Source of the DNA: Diaphorobacter sp. HDW4A
GTDB taxonomy: Bacteria > Pseudomonadota > Gammaproteobacteria > Burkholderiales > Burkholderiaceae_C
Direction of reading: 5' to 3'
Assembly: GCF_011305995.1 (NCBI RefSeq)
Contig: NZ_CP049910.1
Location: 5,222,501-5,286,500, forward strand
DNA: 64,000 bases
In this document: piece after piece, positions 10,612 through 18,825 of the stretch
Layout of the letters: every line of letters starts with the position of its first letter
Numbering within the stretch: position 1 is the first letter of the stretch
Made by a program: the position numbers and the translations under genes
Notes under the pieces: generated by a model
What the model saw: only the letters and a program-made list of their open reading frames with translations
Told to the model about the DNA's origin: nothing
Databases searched by the model: none

Positions 10612-11385
10612 ATGACAATAGTGTGGCAACCTCGTGTCCCCACACGTTATTTCAATCATTGTGTGCCGATTGCCTTGTCAAACATAAAACATATTTCATT
10701 GACTGATGCTGGGCCGCGCAGTGGGCGTGCTCGACGGCTCGATGGATCGGACAGTCTCTGGAAAGGGACTTTGCTGATGGGCGTGGCGTCCGCCCTACCG
10801 GTATCTGCCTGGCTGCCGAGCCACTGGGGCTGGGAAAATGGCCCGCTCGAAAGCACTCAAGTGGTCATTCTGCTGGCCGGTTGCCTGGCCGCAGTCTGGG
10901 CCGCCTTGCGCCAATCGGGACGGGCAGCCCGCTCGGTCTGGTGGATGGCCGCCGTGATCTGGCTTATCCTCGCGGGCCGTGAGTTGGCTTGGGGTGCCGC
11001 TTTTCTGCCGCCCGTGGCTTTCGACGATCACGGACCGGTGATCAGCTCGCGGGTTCTCTGGTACCGTCCCGCAGTTCCTTGGGTGTGCCTGTCGTTGGTG
11101 TTGGTTAGCTTGACCAATATGTGGCGCAGCAAGGCGTTCAGTCGCGTGGTTCTGGTGCTTCAGCGAGAACACGCTTGGCCGTGGTTCCGACTGACGGTGC
11201 TGGTGGTGTGCGCGGTGCTGTCAGCGGTGGCGGAAGGTCACGGCAAGATCCATCTGCCATTTCTGGATCACACGGCGCTGATCGTTTCGGAGGAATTGTT
11301 CGAGACGTGGGGCTACCTCGCGCTCTGGCTCGCGCAGTGGCAGGTGATTCGTCATATGGACGGCTGGGCCCGTCGCTTGTATTGA
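10612..11385 (+). CDS. Integral membrane protein of unknown function
   Basis: 257 aa. Roughly six hydrophobic segments can be counted from about residue 54 onward, including a Trp-rich stretch (SVWWMAAVIWLILAGRELAWG). The first 45 residues are polar and basic, so the true start may be the internal ATG at 10777; the ATG used here has GAGGG four bases upstream. No transport or enzymatic signature is recognised. It is divergent from the phosphoesterase and convergent with the LysR gene 18 bp downstream. Confidence 0.65.
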   Translation: MTIVWQPRVPTRYFNHCVPIALSNIKHISLTDAGPRSGRARRLDGSDSLWKGTLLMGVASALPVSAWLPSHWGWENGPLESTQVVILLAGCLAAVWAALRQSGRAARSVWWMAAVIWLILAGRELAWGAAFLPPVAFDDHGPVISSRVLWYRPAVPWVCLSLVLVSLTNMWRSKAFSRVVLVLQREHAWPWFRLTVLVVCAVLSAVAEGHGKIHLPFLDHTALIVSEELFETWGYLALWLAQWQVIRHMDGWARRLY

Positions 11386-11403
11386 GCCCGAACGCTCAAC
11401 CGA

Positions 11404-12369
11404 TCACACCAGCGCGTGAGCCGCCCGCTGAAAGGCTCCCAGCAACCAAGCCGTGGCCGCCAGATGCCGACTGCGGCGCAGCCACAGCGCATCCACATGC
11501 ACGGCCGTCACATCAAGTGGCAAGGGTTGCTGTTGCAACTGATCGGCAATGCCGGTCAGCGGAACGAAATGTTTTGGCAGCACGGTCACCATATCGGAGT
11601 GAGCAACCACTCTTGCGGCGGTAGCATATTGATTAACGGTCAGTGCAATGCGCCGCTGCTTGCCCAGCAACGCGAGCGCCTCGTCGATGAAGCCCCAGGC
11701 CTGCCCCGAAAAACTCACCAGCAGATGGCGGGCATTACAGTAATCGTCCAAAGACAACGGGCCGTTCGCGAGTGTGTGGCCTTTTCGCATCACCGCCACA
11801 TACTGGCCGTCGTAGAGGCGGCGGGTTTCGTACTCGGGAAGTCCGCCGGACTGGGCCTCGGCCGTCAGATCGGCGAGCACCGCCGGAAAATAGCCCACGG
11901 CCAGATCTGCTGAAGCCTCGTTGAGCAGATGGCGTGGGTCGCGGTTGATCAGCGGCACCACGCGCAGCGCCAACCCGGGGGCCTCGCGTTCGACGATTTC
12001 GACCAAGGACGGGATCAACGTGGCGGCGGTCGAGTCGGCCATTGCCAATACAAGCGGGGATGTCGCCGTTGCAGGATCGAAACTGTCGGGGACGAGGGAC
12101 TCTTGAAGCATCTCCAGCGACTGCCGTACCACCGGCCAGATGGCCAACGCGCGCGGAGTGGGCTCGACGCCGTGGCCCTTGCGCACCAATAACTCGTCAT
12201 CCAACAGTTCTCGCAGGCGGCGCAAAGCGTTGCTGACGGCTGGTTGGGTGATCGACAGATTGGCGGCCGCGCGCGTGAGGTTGCGTTCTGCCATCACCTC
12301 GTCAAACACGCGCAGTAGATTCAGGTCGAGGGAGCGGAAGTTGAATGGAGGAGTCACAGCTGCAATCAT
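11404..12369 (-). CDS. LysR-family transcriptional regulator
   Basis: 321 aa. The HTH is at about residues 18-55 (LDLNLLRVFDEVMAERNLTRAA then SITQPAVSNALRRLRELL). This is the NodD/LeuO/PcaQ-like subgroup (SVSNAL-type recognition helix). The effector domain follows from about residue 95. ATG 12369 was taken over the adjacent GTG 12372. The gene is divergent from a small unknown gene, with a perfect 12-bp palindrome in the shared region. No effector can be assigned. Confidence 0.85.
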   Translation of the reverse strand: MIAAVTPPFNFRSLDLNLLRVFDEVMAERNLTRAAANLSITQPAVSNALRRLRELLDDELLVRKGHGVEPTPRALAIWPVVRQSLEMLQESLVPDSFDPATATSPLVLAMADSTAATLIPSLVEIVEREAPGLALRVVPLINRDPRHLLNEASADLAVGYFPAVLADLTAEAQSGGLPEYETRRLYDGQYVAVMRKGHTLANGPLSLDDYCNARHLLVSFSGQAWGFIDEALALLGKQRRIALTVNQYATAARVVAHSDMVTVLPKHFVPLTGIADQLQQQPLPLDVTAVHVDALWLRRSRHLAATAWLLGAFQRAAHALV

Positions 12370-12416
12370 CACTCATGTGAATGACTGAGATTCAAAATAT
12401 AAAGTGGAAATTAACT

Positions 12417-12428
12417 AGGGTTAACCCT
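12417..12428. promoter_or_regulatory. 12-bp palindrome overlapping a candidate promoter
   Basis: AGGGTTAACCCT is a perfect palindrome in the LysR / small-gene intergenic region. It directly abuts TATGAT (12428-12433), a good -10 hexamer for the downstream small gene, with TGGAAA (12405-12410) at 17-bp spacing as a weak -35. An operator in the promoter spacer would normally act in repression. Inference from arrangement. Confidence 0.45.
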
Positions 12429-12492
12429 ATGATATGGGTTCTGCAGGGGAAATCATCTCGAAACAGCCCGGCAGACACCAAAGGTTCACATC

Positions 12493-12828
12493 ATGACAAG
12501 CTATGTACGTACAGACGCTCACGCCACCCAGGCGGGTTTGGAGCGCGTGCAGCGCGCGGCTGAAAACCTGGGCACTTTCCGCGCACACAACAACGGTACG
12601 TCTGTTGCGCCCTCTCCGTTGCTGGATCTGTTCCTGCTGTTGGGGGGCTCTACTTACCGCGTGGTGAATGCCTTCAATCGCGCCCGCACCAACTGGCTGG
12701 AAGCCCGTCGCCGTGCCAAGGAAGAAGAGCATCACTACAACAGCGCGCTGCGTGACGCGCGCCGCATCGCCGATCTGAGCCGCGCGATGAACGGTCTGGC
12801 TGTGGAAAACGTTCGCCGTTACGACTGA
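12493..12828 (+). CDS. Small protein of unknown function
   Basis: 111 aa. The middle is hydrophobic (PSPLLDLFLLLGG, about residues 41-53). The C-terminal half is highly charged and probably helical (FNRARTNWLEARRRAKEEEHH...), which suggests a peripheral membrane or amphipathic helical protein. There is no signal peptide and no family I know. It has its own promoter candidate, a weak ribosome site (AAAGG) and a strong terminator at 12874, so it is likely a real single-gene unit. Confidence 0.7.
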   Translation: MTSYVRTDAHATQAGLERVQRAAENLGTFRAHNNGTSVAPSPLLDLFLLLGGSTYRVVNAFNRARTNWLEARRRAKEEEHHYNSALRDARRIADLSRAMNGLAVENVRRYD

Positions 12829-12873
12829 GCTGAGCGATCATTGTCCAAAGTGGTGGCAACGCCACACACAGCA

Positions 12874-12912
12874 TAAAAAGCACTTCAACGTATTGAAGTG
12901 CTTTTTGTTTTT
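12874..12912 (+). terminator. Rho-independent terminator after the small gene
   Basis: AAAAAGCACTTCAA and TTGAAGTGCTTTTT form a perfect stem with loop CGTA, followed by a long T run. Confidence 0.92.
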
Positions 12913-13022
12913 TTGGGGCCCGATGGTGTTCCTCGATTGTGCAAAATCGCCCTAGAGGGTGATTTCCCATGTCGTTGACAACCGTTGTCGGGGATGTCTA
13001 ATCGATATCCGTTGAGCCGTAG

Positions 13023-13060
13023 CAAAAAAATAGGAGTCCAGCGAACACGGGACTCCTATT
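13023..13060 (-). terminator. pckG terminator
   Basis: On the minus strand AATAGGAGTCC and GGACTCCTATT pair perfectly and are followed by seven T. It lies about 50 bp after the pckG stop. Confidence 0.92.
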
Positions 13061-13111
13061 CATTGGGCATCCGGGGTGCTCGGCAGAGACACTCCGGATG
13101 ACTTCGCTCGA

Positions 13112-14983
13112 TCAGACGGCCAGACGCTTTTCCAGCTCTGCCTTGATCTCCAGCATTTCCTTGGGCAGCTTGTAGGCCAGCTTGTCGAAGTGCTCGGTGT
13201 GCAGTTTCATCTCTTCGGCCCATGCGGCCTTGTCGATGTTGGTCACGCTGTCGAACTGCGCAGGAGTGAACTCGATACCGGTCCAGGTGATCTCTTCGTA
13301 GGTCGGAGCCACGCCGAAGGCGGTTTGTTGGCCAGCGGCCTTGCCGTCGATGCGGTCGAGCATCCACTTCAGAACGCGCATGTTCTCGCCGTAGCCTGGC
13401 CAGACGAACTTGCCGTCGGCGTTCTTGCGGAACCAGTTGGTCGTGAAGATCTTGGGCAGGGCGGTCTGGCCGATCTGCTCGATCTTGGAGCCCATGTCCA
13501 GCCAGTGCTGGAAGTACTCGGCCATGTTGTAGCCCATGAACGGCAGCATCGCGAACGGGTCACGGCGCACCACGCCTTGCGCGCCGAAGGCGGCGGCGGT
13601 GGTTTCGGAGCCCATGGTCGCGGCCATGTAGACGCCTTCCTTCCAGTCACGCGCTTCGGTGACCAGCGGCACGGTGGTGGAGCGGCGGCCACCGAAGATG
13701 ATGGCGTCGATCTTCACCCCCTTAGGGTCGTCCCAGGCTTCGTCGAGCGCCGGGTTGTTGGTGGCGGCCACGGTGAAGCGGGCGTTGGGGTGCGCAGCCT
13801 TGGCACCGGTTTCCTTGGCGATCTGTGGCGTCCAGTCCTTGCCTTGCCAGTCGATCAGGTGATCGGGCAGCTTGCCTTCATGGTCCTTTTCGATGCCTTC
13901 CCACCACACATCGCCGTCATCGGTCAGCGCGACGTTCGTGAAGATCACGTTCTTGTCGAGGCTGGCCATGCAGTTCGGGTTGGTGTGATAGTTCGTGCCC
14001 GGAGCCACGCCGAAGTAACCGGCTTCTGGGTTGATCGCGCGCAGCGAGCCATCGGCTTGGGGCTTGATCCAGGCGATGTCGTCACCGATGGTCGTGACCT
14101 TCCAGCCGCCGAAGGCTGCGGGTGGCACCAGCATCGAGAAGTTGGTCTTGCCGCAGGCGCTTGGGAAAGCGGCTGCCACGTGCGATTTCTTGCCTTCGGG
14201 GTTGGTCACGCCGAGGATGAGCATGTGCTCGGCCAGCCAGCCTTGTTCCAGACCCATGACGGAGGCCATGCGCAGCGCCAGGCACTTCTTGCCCAAGAGC
14301 GCGTTGCCGCCGTAGCCCGAGCCGTAGGACCAGATTTCACGGGTCTCAGGGTAGTGAACGATGTACTTGGTTTTGTTGCAAGGCCACGAAGTCGTGTCCT
14401 TCTCACCGGCCTTCAGAGGCGCGCCGATGGTGTGCACGCAGGGAACGAAGTCGCCGTCGGTGCCGATCACGTCGTACACGGCCTTGCCCATGCGCGTCAT
14501 GATCTTCATGTTCACAGCCACGTAGGCGCTGTCGGAGAGTTCCACGCCGACGTGAGCGATGGGCGAGCCGAGCGGGCCCATCGAGAACGGCACCACGTAC
14601 ATCGTGCGGCCTTCCATGCAGCCGTCGAACAGCGGGTTCAGCGTCGCGCGCATCTCCGCGGGAGCCATCCAGTTGTTGGTCGGGCCCGCGTCTTCCTTCT
14701 TGGCCGAGCAAATGTAGGTGCGGTCTTCCACACGCGCCACGTCAGATGGATCGGACCATGCGAGGTAGCTGCCGGGGCGCTTGGAGGGGTTGAGCTTCTT
14801 GAAGGTGCCGGCATCAACGAGCTGCTGGCACAGGGCTTCGTACTCTTCCTGGGAACCGTCGCACCAGTGGATCTTGGCGGGCTTGCACAGAGCAGCCATC
14901 TCGGCGACCCAGGCGATCAGCTTGGCATTCTTGACATATGCGGGCGCCTGAATGGTCAGGCCTTGCATCGTGGGTGCGTTCAT
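13112..14983 (-). CDS. pckG: Phosphoenolpyruvate carboxykinase (GTP)
   Basis: 623 aa cytosolic enzyme that converts oxaloacetate and GTP to phosphoenolpyruvate, GDP and CO2, the entry step of gluconeogenesis. The GTP-type enzyme is recognised by length and by FPSACGKTN (P-loop at residues 276-280 with the hyper-reactive Cys277), GDDIAW (metal-binding Asp pair near 301) and the guanine-site WWEGI and NWFR regions. It is a single gene with its own terminator and a 400-bp leader/promoter region upstream. The start is the only sensible ATG before the conserved N-terminal [10 protein letters not shown] block. Confidence 0.97.
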   Translation of the reverse strand: MNAPTMQGLTIQAPAYVKNAKLIAWVAEMAALCKPAKIHWCDGSQEEYEALCQQLVDAGTFKKLNPSKRPGSYLAWSDPSDVARVEDRTYICSAKKEDAGPTNNWMAPAEMRATLNPLFDGCMEGRTMYVVPFSMGPLGSPIAHVGVELSDSAYVAVNMKIMTRMGKAVYDVIGTDGDFVPCVHTIGAPLKAGEKDTTSWPCNKTKYIVHYPETREIWSYGSGYGGNALLGKKCLALRMASVMGLEQGWLAEHMLILGVTNPEGKKSHVAAAFPSACGKTNFSMLVPPAAFGGWKVTTIGDDIAWIKPQADGSLRAINPEAGYFGVAPGTNYHTNPNCMASLDKNVIFTNVALTDDGDVWWEGIEKDHEGKLPDHLIDWQGKDWTPQIAKETGAKAAHPNARFTVAATNNPALDEAWDDPKGVKIDAIIFGGRRSTTVPLVTEARDWKEGVYMAATMGSETTAAAFGAQGVVRRDPFAMLPFMGYNMAEYFQHWLDMGSKIEQIGQTALPKIFTTNWFRKNADGKFVWPGYGENMRVLKWMLDRIDGKAAGQQTAFGVAPTYEEITWTGIEFTPAQFDSVTNIDKAAWAEEMKLHTEHFDKLAYKLPKEMLEIKAELEKRLAV

Positions 14984-15336
14984 CTCAAAGCTTCCTAATG
15001 TTGAAAAACAGTCTTTTCAAAGGAAGCGGCGGCGCAAGGTGAGCGGCGGGCTGAGGCGTCAATCCAAGGCGCATGTCCCACTGTCGTCATTCCTGCTGAG
15101 CGTTGCCTTTGAAAAAACGGCTTCTCGCTGCGTCGGCTGGCACAGGAAGGAGCGCAGGAGGGAAACCGGCCTCACTGAACAACAACCATGCGCGAGTCGA
15201 CTGGGATGACGATTTTATGAAGCCCACGCCGATTTGTCTGTCAGCAGGGATTGAAATCTATGCAAACGACGCATGAGGTTATGCATATGATTTCGGATTT
15301 TTCAAATTTGATAGCAATCATCGGCAGTGCGCTAAC
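14984..15336. other. Intergenic region upstream of pckG
   Basis: No gene is seen. TTTTCAAAGG (15014-15023) and CCTTTGAAAA (15106-15115) form an inverted repeat about 80 bp apart in what would be the pckG leader. The stretch 15250-15315 is AT-rich and a reasonable place for the promoter, but no confident -35/-10 pair was found. Confidence 0.5.
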
Positions 15337-15360
15337 GAAAAAGCCCCGCTCAGCGGGGCT
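15337..15360 (-). terminator. Terminator of the 54-aa membrane peptide gene
   Basis: AGCCCCGCT and AGCGGGGCT form a tight stem; read on the minus strand it is followed by five T. It begins about 25 bp after the stop codon at 15386. Confidence 0.85.
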
Positions 15361-15385
15361 TCTGTCGAAACGGAGGTGACCTGCG

Positions 15386-15550
15386 TCAGGCCATGCTCAC
15401 CGCGATGAACGCCAGCAGGAACATCATCAGCGCGCCCACCACCGGTAACACCACCGGGATGATCGGCACCACGGTCTCGGTGACATCGGTGGCGTGCGCG
15501 GCTTCGACGTCGGCGGCGTTGGGGGCCAGGTGGGAGTGATCGTGGGCCAT
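15386..15550 (-). CDS. 54-aa single-pass membrane peptide
   Basis: Translation gives a His-rich N-terminal tail (MAHDHSHLAPNAADVEAAH), a short acidic linker, and one hydrophobic helix from about residue 27 (VVPIIPVVLPVVGALMMFLL...) to the end. The ATG has GAGGAGA eight bases upstream, an excellent ribosome site, and a strong terminator follows the stop, so the unit is well framed despite its size. It lies 131 bp downstream of ilvA on the same strand. Function unknown; the proline pattern and size recall small accessory subunits of membrane complexes, but this is only an impression. Confidence 0.75.
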   Translation of the reverse strand: MAHDHSHLAPNAADVEAAHATDVTETVVPIIPVVLPVVGALMMFLLAFIAVSMA

Positions 15551-15681
15551 GTGGGTGTCTCCTCGTGCGTTCAGTTCTGCGAAATGACGGTGATGGATGA
15601 AGGGCGGGCTGCAGGCCCACCTTGCTATGCCTGAAGTTTAAGCGAATGCCGGAATTCCGGACGGCGGGGTTTATCCCGTGC

Positions 15682-16881
15682 TCACATGAGATCGGCTTCC
15701 ATGCCCGCCGCGCGCAACTGCGCGATCACCTGCTGCACATGTTCTTTGCCGCGCGTTTGCAGCACCAGCTCGATCTCCACGTTCTGTGCGGCCAGCAGCG
15801 TGAAGGCGCGTTGATGGTGGACTTCGTCGATGTTCGCTCCCGCTGCCGCCACGGTGGCGGTGATCTGCGCGAGCACGCCGGGCACGTCACGGGCGCTGAC
15901 CTTGACGCGGGCGAGTCGCCCCGAGCGCACCATGCCGCGCTCGATGATGGCGGCCAGCAGCAGTGGGTCGATGTTGCCGCCGCTCAGCACGAGGCCGACT
16001 TTCTTGCCCCGAAACCGCTCGGGATAGCGCACCAGCGCCGCCAGACCGGCCGCACCGGCACCTTCGACCAGCGTCTTCTCGATCTCGAGCAGCATCAGCA
16101 CGGCCTGTTCGATGTCGCCCTCCTGCACCAGCACGAGGTCATCGACCAGCTGCGCGATGATCTCCTGCGTGATCTTGCCGGGGCTGGATACGGCGATGCC
16201 CTCGGCGATGGTCGAGGTGCCCTGCTCGTGGTGCGTGCCCTTGATCGCATTCACCATCGAGGGGAAGCGCGCGGTCTGCACGCCGATCAGCTCGATGCTC
16301 GGTTGGAGCGCTTTAGCTGCCGTAGCGATGCCCGCGAGCAGGCCGCCGCCGCCGATGGCGATGACCAGCGTGTCCAGATCAGGCTGCTCGGCCAGCATCT
16401 CGAGCGCCACTGTGCCCTGACCGGCGGCGATCTGCTCGTCGTCATAGGGGTGCACGAAGGTCAGTCCGCGCTCATCGGCCAGTTGGTAGGCGTGGGCGCG
16501 TGACTCTTCAAGCGTGTCGCCATGCAGCAGCACCTCGGCGCCAAAGCCGCGCGTGCGCTCGACCTTCACACCGGGCGTGAAGCGCGGCATGACGATCACG
16601 GCCTTCATGCCCAGACGCTGCGCGTGATAGGCCACGCCCTGCGCGTGGTTGCCTGCGCTCATCGCGATCACGCCGCGTGCGCGCTCCTCATCGGAGAGCT
16701 GGGCCAGCTTGTTGCACGCGCCGCGTTCTTTGAATGATGCGGTGAACTGCAGGTTCTCGAATTTGAGAAACACCTGAGCACCGACGATCTGCGACAGCGT
16801 CTTGGATTCGACGCAGGGGGTGTCCAGGACCTGGCCTTGTAGGCGGGTGGCGGCAGCTTGGATGTCTTGGAGTTGGAGCAT
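15682..16881 (-). CDS. ilvA: Threonine ammonia-lyase (threonine dehydratase)
   Basis: 399 aa PLP enzyme turning L-threonine into 2-oxobutanoate and ammonia. The PLP lysine is K51 in TASFKERGACNKL. The Ser/Gly phosphate-binding loop AIGGGGLLAG and the SAGNHAQGVA motif are present. A single C-terminal ACT domain (about residues 325-399, VKVSARDVPGVLAQIT...) replaces the two ACT-like domains of the 500-aa biosynthetic E. coli IlvA, so this is the short form, either catabolic-like or differently regulated. The start at 16881 is chosen over ATG 16890 without a clear ribosome site for either. It follows the AidB-like gene by about 65 bp and may be cotranscribed. Confidence 0.92.
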   Translation of the reverse strand: MLQLQDIQAAATRLQGQVLDTPCVESKTLSQIVGAQVFLKFENLQFTASFKERGACNKLAQLSDEERARGVIAMSAGNHAQGVAYHAQRLGMKAVIVMPRFTPGVKVERTRGFGAEVLLHGDTLEESRAHAYQLADERGLTFVHPYDDEQIAAGQGTVALEMLAEQPDLDTLVIAIGGGGLLAGIATAAKALQPSIELIGVQTARFPSMVNAIKGTHHEQGTSTIAEGIAVSSPGKITQEIIAQLVDDLVLVQEGDIEQAVLMLLEIEKTLVEGAGAAGLAALVRYPERFRGKKVGLVLSGGNIDPLLLAAIIERGMVRSGRLARVKVSARDVPGVLAQITATVAAAGANIDEVHHQRAFTLLAAQNVEIELVLQTRGKEHVQQVIAQLRAAGMEADLM

Positions 16882-16945
16882 GAGGTGCATTGTGGCGCAG
16901 GTGGGCTGGATGGCGTCTTTTATGCGAAAGGGGTAAAGCGGTGGC

Positions 16946-18628
16946 TCACTGCGGCAGCGCGCGCTCCAGAATCGCGTCCACATCGAGCCCGCGCGCATCG
17001 ATGGCGCCCACCACACCGTTGATGCCCGTGGGGCTGGCAAGGCGCGTGGCGATGAAGGCGTCGGCCATGAAGGCCGGGGCGTGGCGCTTGAGCAGGCAGG
17101 CCTGGGCGATCAGAACCAGCCGCTGCACCAGCAGGCGCGCAATGCCTTCGAGTTGCTCGGGCGGAGCGGTGAAGAGGGCGTGCAGCTCGCGCAGGGCCTT
17201 GGCAATGCGTGGCTCGTCGAGCGCGGCGTTGGTGAAGTCGGCGTAGAGCTGCTCCAGCGCGTCTCGCTCGCGCGAAAGCGCGCGCAGCACGTCGAGGCAC
17301 ATCACATTGCCTGAGCCTTCCCAGATCGAATTGACGGGCGCCTCGCGGAACAGGCGCGCGACGAGGCTCTCGTTCACATAGCCGTTGCCGCCGAATACTT
17401 CCATGGCCTCGCCGGTCAGCTCCACGCTGCGCTTGCAGACCCAGAATTTCGCGGCCGGCGTCATCACGCGCTTCCATGCGCGGGCGAGCGGGTTGTCGTT
17501 GCCTGCATCGTCGTCCTCATAGGCTTGCGCCAATCGCATGGACAGCGCCAGCGCGGCCTCGCTTTCAATGGCGAGATCGGCGAGCACCGCGCGCATCAGC
17601 GGCTGCTCCGCCAGATGCTTGCCGAAGGCAGAGCGCCTGCGCGTGTACGCGAGCGCCTGCACCAGCGCCGAGCGCAGCATGGCCGCACTGCCGAGCACAC
17701 AGTTCAGCCGCGTATAGGTCGCCATCTCGATGATGGTGGGGATGCCACGTCCCTCCTCGCCGATCAGCGTGCCGATGGCGTCGACGAACTCGACCTCGCT
17801 GCTCGAGTTGCTGCGGTTGCCGACCTTGTCCTTGAGGCGCTGCACTTGCACGCCATTGCGCACGCCGTCGTCCCGCCAGCGCGGAACGAAGAAGCAGCCG
17901 AGCGGGCCGTCCTCCTGCCCCAGTCGCGCGACGACCAGATGCGCGTCGCTCATCGGCGCGGAGTAGAACCATTTGTGGCCGTTGATGCGGTACGCGCCGC
18001 CGCGCCCGCCCGCATCCAGTGGCACAGCCAGCGTGGCGTTGGCGCGCACGTCGGAGCCGCCTTGTTTCTCGGTCATGCCCATGCCAATCCAGATGCTGGT
18101 CTTCTCGGCGATGGGCATGTCGCGCGCATCGTAGGCGTGACTCAGAAGCTTGCTGCCCAGCATGGCCCAGAGTGCGGGCTCGCGTGCCATCAGCGGAATG
18201 CAGGCCTGCGTCATCGTCGCAGGGCAGAGCGTGCCCTGCTCGATCTGCCCATGCAGATAAAAGCCTGCGGCCCACGCTGTCCAGCGGCCCTTCTGCGCGG
18301 TGTTTTCGAATGGCAGCGACACCAGCCCGCGCTCGCGGTACATACCCAGCAACGCGTGCCACGCGGGGTGAAACTCCACTTTGTTGATGCGGTGCCCGCG
18401 CATGTCGAAACTTTGCAACTCGGGCGTGTGGCGATTGGCCAGCTCGGCAAGTTCGAAGGTTTGCGCGTGGCCCAGCTGCTGTGCGTAGACCTTGAGCATG
18501 GGCTCTGCCCAGTCGGCACCGGCATGGGTGAGCGATTCCTTGAGTGCAGGATCGGTTGCGAGCAGGTTGTAGCCGGTCCAGTCGGGGAACTGGTTGGAGA
18601 CTTCGGTGCGTGCGTTTGTCGTGGACAT
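16946..18628 (-). CDS. aidB: AidB-like acyl-CoA dehydrogenase
   Basis: 560 aa. Length and several blocks follow AidB, the acyl-CoA dehydrogenase homologue of the E. coli adaptive response to alkylation: DYNLxxxDPALxE-like start (GYNLLATDPALKES), GMGMTEKQGGSDV, RLKDKVGNRSNSSSEVEF, TPAAKFWVCKR and APVNSIWEGSGNVMCLDVLR. These cover the FAD-binding core; AidB additionally has a C-terminal DNA-binding region, here about residues 450-560. No ada or alkA lies nearby, so whether it serves DNA protection or fatty acid oxidation is open. ATG 18628 matches the AidB N-terminus; the longer upstream reading runs into REP-like sequence. Confidence 0.85.
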   Translation of the reverse strand: MSTTNARTEVSNQFPDWTGYNLLATDPALKESLTHAGADWAEPMLKVYAQQLGHAQTFELAELANRHTPELQSFDMRGHRINKVEFHPAWHALLGMYRERGLVSLPFENTAQKGRWTAWAAGFYLHGQIEQGTLCPATMTQACIPLMAREPALWAMLGSKLLSHAYDARDMPIAEKTSIWIGMGMTEKQGGSDVRANATLAVPLDAGGRGGAYRINGHKWFYSAPMSDAHLVVARLGQEDGPLGCFFVPRWRDDGVRNGVQVQRLKDKVGNRSNSSSEVEFVDAIGTLIGEEGRGIPTIIEMATYTRLNCVLGSAAMLRSALVQALAYTRRRSAFGKHLAEQPLMRAVLADLAIESEAALALSMRLAQAYEDDDAGNDNPLARAWKRVMTPAAKFWVCKRSVELTGEAMEVFGGNGYVNESLVARLFREAPVNSIWEGSGNVMCLDVLRALSRERDALEQLYADFTNAALDEPRIAKALRELHALFTAPPEQLEGIARLLVQRLVLIAQACLLKRHAPAFMADAFIATRLASPTGINGVVGAIDARGLDVDAILERALPQ

Positions 18629-18691
18629 GGCGGGCCTCGTCACTGCTGGAAAAGCAGTGTAGTTCGATGCAAGCTGCGGAGGTATCCGTAT

Positions 18692-18825
18692 TAGCTCCCT
18701 CTCCCGCTTGCGGGAGAGGTTTGGGGTGAGGGTGACAGCAACGTGCAATACCAGCGTGGCGCGGGTTTGGAGGCCGTTGCCCCCTCATCCCTGCCCTCTC
18801 CCTCAAGGGGGAGAGGGAGTAAGAG
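18692..18825. repeat. Pair of inverted REP-like palindromes
   Basis: Two related elements face each other. The first (18695-18735) has CTCTCCCGC-TT-GCGGGAGAG followed by GTTTGGGGTGAGGG. The second (18781-18820), read on the minus strand, has CTCCCTCTCCCCCTTGAGGG with GAGAGGGCAGGGATGAGGGG. This is the arrangement of a BIME-type unit. The second supplies the stop codon of the hydroxylase gene. A third similar element lies at 36716-36752. Confidence 0.7.

Noticed and set aside
13076..14998. Long open frame on the plus strand (about 640 codons) opposite pckG
   Set aside because: It mirrors pckG almost exactly, has no ribosome site or recognisable domain, and its composition is that of an antisense shadow of a GC-rich gene.
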